A DNA stretch of 64,000 nt from Udeniomyces pyricola (taxonomy: Eukaryota > Basidiomycota > Tremellomycetes > Cystofilobasidiales > Mrakiaceae), in contig BCIK01000010.1 of NCBI GenBank assembly GCA_039545295.1, forward strand, positions 642,737 through 706,736, read 5' to 3'. Below the pieces are notes generated by a model. The model was not told the origin of the DNA and searched no databases. It saw only the letters and a program-made list of their open reading frames with translations. The translations under genes and the position numbers were made by a program. Within the stretch, counting starts at the first letter, position 1. Every line of letters starts with the position of its first letter. Positions 59,906-64,000 of the stretch are shown piece by piece.

Positions 59906-62306
59906 TCAAGCCAACCGTCGACTTTGGCTCGGATCTGATTGAGATTCTACGTGGATCAGTCCAAAGTTGCCAACCTGGAGCAAAAAGCCTACTACGTACG
60001 CCTGCAACGGGTGGCATGACTCACTTCGTCTCGTTGATCCGGCCGTACCGCTTTGCTGCATTCCGTCCCACTCAGTACCTGGGCTCGGACCTATAACGTC
60101 ATTGCCCTGGTCGAACCCGGCTCGTTGCTGTACTTGGCTTTTCCTTCTGTCGTTGGCACCCAGATGACAGTTCGCGCCAATGAACATATTATCCTCGTCT
60201 CCGGACACTAGCCCGACTGCGCGTTCGCCCGTGCCGCCGCCGTGTAGCTGCGTTCGGGTGCTACTTCCTCGGGATCCTCGGATATATCGTGTTTTTTGCT
60301 CAAATGTCGGATGGGTCTGTTGTTGAGTATTGACAGGCTGGAACGGTCGCGAGGCTGAAGAGGAGAGACTGACCGGGTTAGCGGGGCCTTGTCGAGGCGA
60401 AGGTGTTGGGTTCCATGGTCCCGATTGAGGCTGTAAGTTGTGAGAAGCTATATGAGACTGAAGAAGCTTCATGACCGTTTAGTTCTTAGTGCACCTGGAA
60501 AGTTCCGACGGTTGATGAGAACGGAGCGAAGACGGACTCGATGGATGGTTGCAGGCCCGCCTGTTCCAGCAGTAGCTACGCCACTTCTACCGAAAGTAGA
60601 CACTCCCCTATCATTGGGGTGTCTGGATGTTTGTCTCGAGCTGCCTAAGCTCATCTCCGAAACGGGGAGAGACAAAATATCTTCGCTAGCGACAGGATTT
60701 AAGAGAGCTCGTTGTTTTATCTGTCGTGTTGACGATATAAGCCATCAACAGACGTGTCTAACTCTAAGCAGAAGCTCTAACAGCAATCACCAATCTACCT
60801 TGTCGTACTGGGCCTGAAATCGGAAATATCCCTCGAGTAAGCTGAATCAATCATGCTCGATTCAGTAGGGATAGAGTGTGAGCCTTGCTGACCTTGAGCT
60901 TGTTGTACTCCTTATCCCTGTCCTTGCTTGACTGTAGGAGATCAAGATTCTTCCTTCGTTCTACTTCTAGGTCTCGCTCGAGAGCTAAGAAAGCTGAATA
61001 TAAGTCACAGATATCGAGACGATGACACTACGGACGAGGGACGTGCGTACTTAGAGCTCTGTTGTTATGGGCTGAATTGACAGAGAAAGTTGATTTACCT
61101 CAGACAAGGTCATGCATGGCTTAGACTTTTAGCGTAGCCAAAATTAGGGTTTATAAAATTTACGCACCAGTGATTTCATTGTAGGCTGCGAGTGAAAGAG
61201 CAGAACCAGATTCATCATGATGCACAGCTGAGATTGAAAGAGAAACAGCACTCGCCATCTTGAAGTTGTTGTTTTGCGATAACATTGTACTCTTGAGATT
61301 TGGATAGCAACACAGCTTGGTAGGACCTTTGAGCAAAGAGGCGGTGGATCAGGTCAGATCGGCTTGAAACCCATGGATACGAGCGAAGAGGACTCACGCT
61401 TCTTGACTAGTCTGGTACAACCAAAAGCTGACAGGACAAGCATGGGTTCAAACGGTTGAGATATGAAGGTGAGAGCCGCGAAGACAGCAGGTACTAAATA
61501 TGCACCTCAACGCTCGAGAAGCGATTTCCAAAACGATAGCAGGGCTTTGTCAAATGTCAGTATAGTAGCTTTCGGATACTCCATATCCGACATGGCGAGA
61601 TAGCTTGTTTGGGTGCAACTCACGCTAGTCCGCTTAGAACCGAGGTACGATAGTCATTTGATGGGTTGAGGAACGTTGATACTATGTCGTCCACCTCGTC
61701 CAAATGAGTCCCACAAGCGGGACAATCGCGCTGTGGGCCAAACAAGAGCTCGGCACACTCATCTGCAGGGGTGATTTAGTATGTCCTCAGCTAGTCTAAT
61801 CTTTTCCAAGGTCCGATGAAGATGCTGCACAAACGTACGGCAGAAGATGTCTTAAGTAGTCATTGCGTAGGCCAGGGGAAAATAAAGATCAACCTATATT
61901 CGAATCTCGTCCAAAGCGCGAGTGACAGTGACGATCATCAAGAACCAACGAGAGCACTGGTGGGGGCATGAGCCGATCAGCCAGACTTCTACAGTAGCTT
62001 ATGTAGGAGTTCAGATGGAAGCAGAGTGGAGAGGCAGGTGACTTACTGTCGTGACTACCGCTCTTCCTTCCTCTGCAAGCCGTTTGCGACAACTTTAAGT
62101 TCCGATGAGTGATATTCAAAGGCTAAGTCAGTGCAGGTATGATACGCTTTGCATGGACATAGGTACATGCTACCATATCGTGACACATGCAACAAAGGGA
62201 AGGTATAGATGGATGGATAGGCAGAGGAATCAGGGGTCCGTGGGGGATTGAACTATGTAAACACCAACTTGCGAAGATTGTTGCATCGCAATTCGTTCTC
62301 AGCCAT
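59906..62306 (-). CDS. HEI10: meiotic RING E3 ligase HEI10 (CCNB1IP1/Zip3-like)
   Basis: HEI10 marks and promotes crossover sites in meiosis. Exon 1 (62269-62306) gives MAENELRCNNLR and exon 2 (62047-62092) CRKRLAEEGRAVVTT. A 7-nt exon (61950-61956, TGCTCTC) and a 12-nt exon (61839-61850) then join in phase to give CSHIFC. The exon from 61762 continues ECAELLFGPQRDCPACGTHL, completing the RING, then LDEVDDIVSTFLNPSNDYRT and SVLSGLA. Next exons give PAIVLEIASRAL, SFWLYQTSQEA, then SYQAVLLSKSQEYNVIAKQQ (61330-61260), the start of a coiled coil that continues with LERDLEVERRKNLDLLQSSK (about 60960). The disordered C-terminus holds QPQSGPWNPTPSPRQG and GSRGSSTRTQLHGGG. The final exon join (GTGAGT donor at about 60025, stop at about 59906 or in a neighbouring frame) is unsure. 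The order RING, coiled coil, Ser-rich tail is that of HEI10. Confidence 0.88.
61839..61850 (-). other. HEI10: 12-nt micro-exon of HEI10
   Basis: ACATCTTCTGCC on the minus strand, preceded by an AG acceptor (TACTTAAG) and followed by GTACGT. It contributes HIFC of the RING. A shift of either junction breaks the frame. Confidence 0.75.
61950..61956 (-). other. HEI10: 7-nt micro-exon of HEI10
   Basis: TGCTCTC on the minus strand, preceded by CCACCAG and followed by the donor GTTGGT, the same donor used by exon 1. It supplies C, S and the first base of H, giving CSH directly ahead of IFC, as expected for this RING family. Confidence 0.7.
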
Positions 62307-62658
62307 GTTCAAGTTGACAGAAGCGTCGAGCGGTGTGAATTGGTTAGTGGGAGGAGATGGAAGTCAAGGTGGATGGACCAACGAGGGCACGACGTAAGGT
62401 TGACGTAGTCGAAATTACAAAGAGTTGCAACGAGCAAGGGGGCATATCTTAGCCCAACGTGCACTAAGTTATGTATGATCGGCAGGCGAGGTCAGGTGCC
62501 AAGGAAACGCAGGCGGCGCTCGTTGCTCGCTTGTCCATTTTTCGATTGTGCTGCTCCTAAAGATCAATCAATATCTACATCATCGAACGTGTACCAACAC
62601 AAAGAACTACGATAAAACTGCGAACAACCCAACGAGACAAGCTTGTCCAGTCCTTCCA
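62307..62658. other. spacer between HEI10 and ATG3
   Basis: 352 bp between the ATG3 stop and the HEI10 start, both on the minus strand. It must hold the ATG3 3' UTR and the HEI10 promoter. No striking element seen. Confidence 0.55.
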
Positions 62659-64000
62659 TCAGAATGCGGTCGTGGAGTCTACCTCGATTGTTGGCACGAT
62701 GCTTGCGATGAATTTCAGGAACTGTGCAAGAGATTGATCCGGAGCTCGTCAGAGAAGGAAACCAGCCTGTACCATCAGTCAAAGCTATCAGAGACGAGAA
62801 ATGACGTACTATGACAAGATAAAAGTCGACCTGCAGTCCGCCCTCGTCAATTGTCTCGCCCGAGGTTTCAGGAAGGCTGTCATCGCCCTTCTTCTCCTTG
62901 TCGCCTCCTCCAGTCACGCGTCTGATAGCACCTCCGAGCCACTTCCTTCCACCCTTGACGGGCTCTTTGCCGCCCGCGGCTCCAGTGACAGGCGAGGGCC
63001 CCCCTACTGGGGCCGGACCGCCGTCCTGGCTAAGCGCTCTTCGCTGCTCCTCGGCCGCCTTCTCTCCCATTTTTTCGATGACCTTCTTCATGACGCTCGC
63101 ATGCTTGCAAGGATGAACGGATGCAAGAGGGGATCCTGAGTGAGGAAAGGTCTCCATAGTCACGGTCTTGTGGGCATGATCAGCGGGAATATCTTGAAAG
63201 GTTTGCGCGGGAGTTAGTGGCGTCTTGTTCTGCGCTCGACCCAAAGGCGCCGGTAGAAACCGCGAGGGCGTCAGCAAGCACAGAGGGATCTGAAGCGACT
63301 AGGCCCTTCGTAGGGAATGAAACGTTTTCAGCACCGACCTCATCGTATCCAAGAAGCCAAACTCGAGGCGTCTGATAGTACTTGTCATATCTGTATTCAG
63401 CGCGGGCCAGGTGTATGACTACCAATTAGCGCTGGCCAAAAAAAAAACAAACATGCGTGTGACCGAAACCCAAGACTCACGTTATCATGACGTCGTAAGT
63501 TCGAATCGAGAGGAGATTGGAACCACCAATAGCTGCGGCTGCCACTTGAGGCCTGGTTGAGTCATGAACGACGGAACGGATGGGGAAGAAGACGCTTAGC
63601 CAGACTCCAAGTGCAAGAAACGATAGGTAGACGGACTTACGCGACTGTAGCCTCATCTTCTTCCTCTTCGACGCCTCCGAAATCATCGGTGCCATCCATA
63701 TCAGGGATGTCATCCATGTCAGGAATCTCTTCTGGTGGACCGTCTGAGTATTCAACAGCCCTCGTTCAGCTAGAGGATTACAGAAAACTACGGTCTAATG
63801 CAACGAGCAAGCAAGCGCACCATCTAGAGAAAGATCGTGCATGTTGGGGGCATCGCTTGTCGGAAGATCTTGATGACGAGAAGGGGGAGAAGGCTCGAGA
63901 TCCGGAATGTCTTGTGGGGTAGTAAGCGAGTCCTGTTGATCTGCAATGTCATAATAAAATGGTTGAAATACATGTCAAGGGCGACAGGAAAACAAGGTCC
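62659..64000 (-). CDS. ATG3: autophagy E2-like enzyme ATG3, 3' part
   Basis: Atg3 transfers Atg8 to phosphatidylethanolamine. The 5' end lies beyond the right edge. From right to left: an acidic flexible region with PEEIPDMDDIPDMDGTDDFG and VEEEEDEATVA (about 63750-63640), then LLSIRTYDVMITYDKYYQ and TPRVWLLGYDE (63500-63340), the central loop, then DIPADHAHKTVTMETFPHSG (about 63190-63140). The catalytic cysteine is in HPCKHASVMKKVIEKMG (about 63115). Between this motif and VDFYLVI lies a Gly/Lys-rich insertion, GGKEPVKGGRKWLGG, longer than in most Atg3 proteins. The last exon gives FLKFIASIVPTIEVDSTTAF and a TGA stop at 62659-62661. The C-terminus with final Phe is canonical. Confidence 0.93.

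Noticed and set aside
1..64000. A secondary-metabolite or catabolic gene cluster, mobile element or CRISPR array
   Set aside because: Genes belong to unrelated housekeeping pathways, no transposase, integrase or polyketide-type genes occur, and no spaced direct repeats were seen.

Overview
The window is nuclear DNA from a basidiomycete fungus, probably a basidiomycetous yeast and most likely from the Tremellomycetes. I base this on about 50% GC, very dense short introns (mostly 40 to 150 nt with GTRNGT donors and YAG acceptors), Ser/Pro-rich regulatory proteins and gene families typical of that group. The class assignment is an inference. I see no transposon, rRNA, tRNA or CRISPR array.

Twenty protein genes cover most of the sequence. 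Left third: the 3' end of a Ser/Pro-rich protein of unknown function (to 1350); cytosolic phenylalanyl-tRNA synthetase alpha (2045-5078); an unknown minus-strand gene (5286-7047) divergent from the meiotic helicase HFM1/MER3 (7451-14447); a 1.9 kb regulatory stretch; a GATA factor of the nitrogen regulator type (16324-20641); and the ribosome-biogenesis DEAD-box helicase DRS1 (minus, 21316-25111).

Middle third: a small single-pass membrane protein (25449-26359); a TBC-domain Rab GAP (minus, 26608-28701) divergent from the plasma-membrane PI4-kinase scaffold EFR3 (about 29162-33522); a Crz1-type C2H2 factor (minus, 34112-37177); and a GTPBP1/2-family GTPase (minus, 38157-41597) divergent from a GH71 alpha-1,3-glucanase-like gene (42029-44403).

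Right third: TFIIIC subunit TFC1/GTF3C5 (minus, 44517-47281) head-to-head with an Arl5-type GTPase (47391-48747); isopropylmalate isomerase LEU1 (49171-52531); a WKF-domain protein (minus, 53218-54468); a Nit-type amidase (minus, 55089-57092); Arl1 (58003-59641); the meiotic RING E3 HEI10 (minus, 59906-62306); and the 3' part of ATG3 (minus, from 62659 past the right edge).

The genes do not form an operon or metabolic cluster. The most notable points are that two partners of the ZMM crossover pathway, MER3 and HEI10, lie about 45 kb apart, and that several genes contain micro-exons. The clearest case is HEI10, where predicted 7-nt and 12-nt exons encode the central zinc ligands of the RING. 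All exon joins were worked out by eye from splice signals, frame and family conservation.
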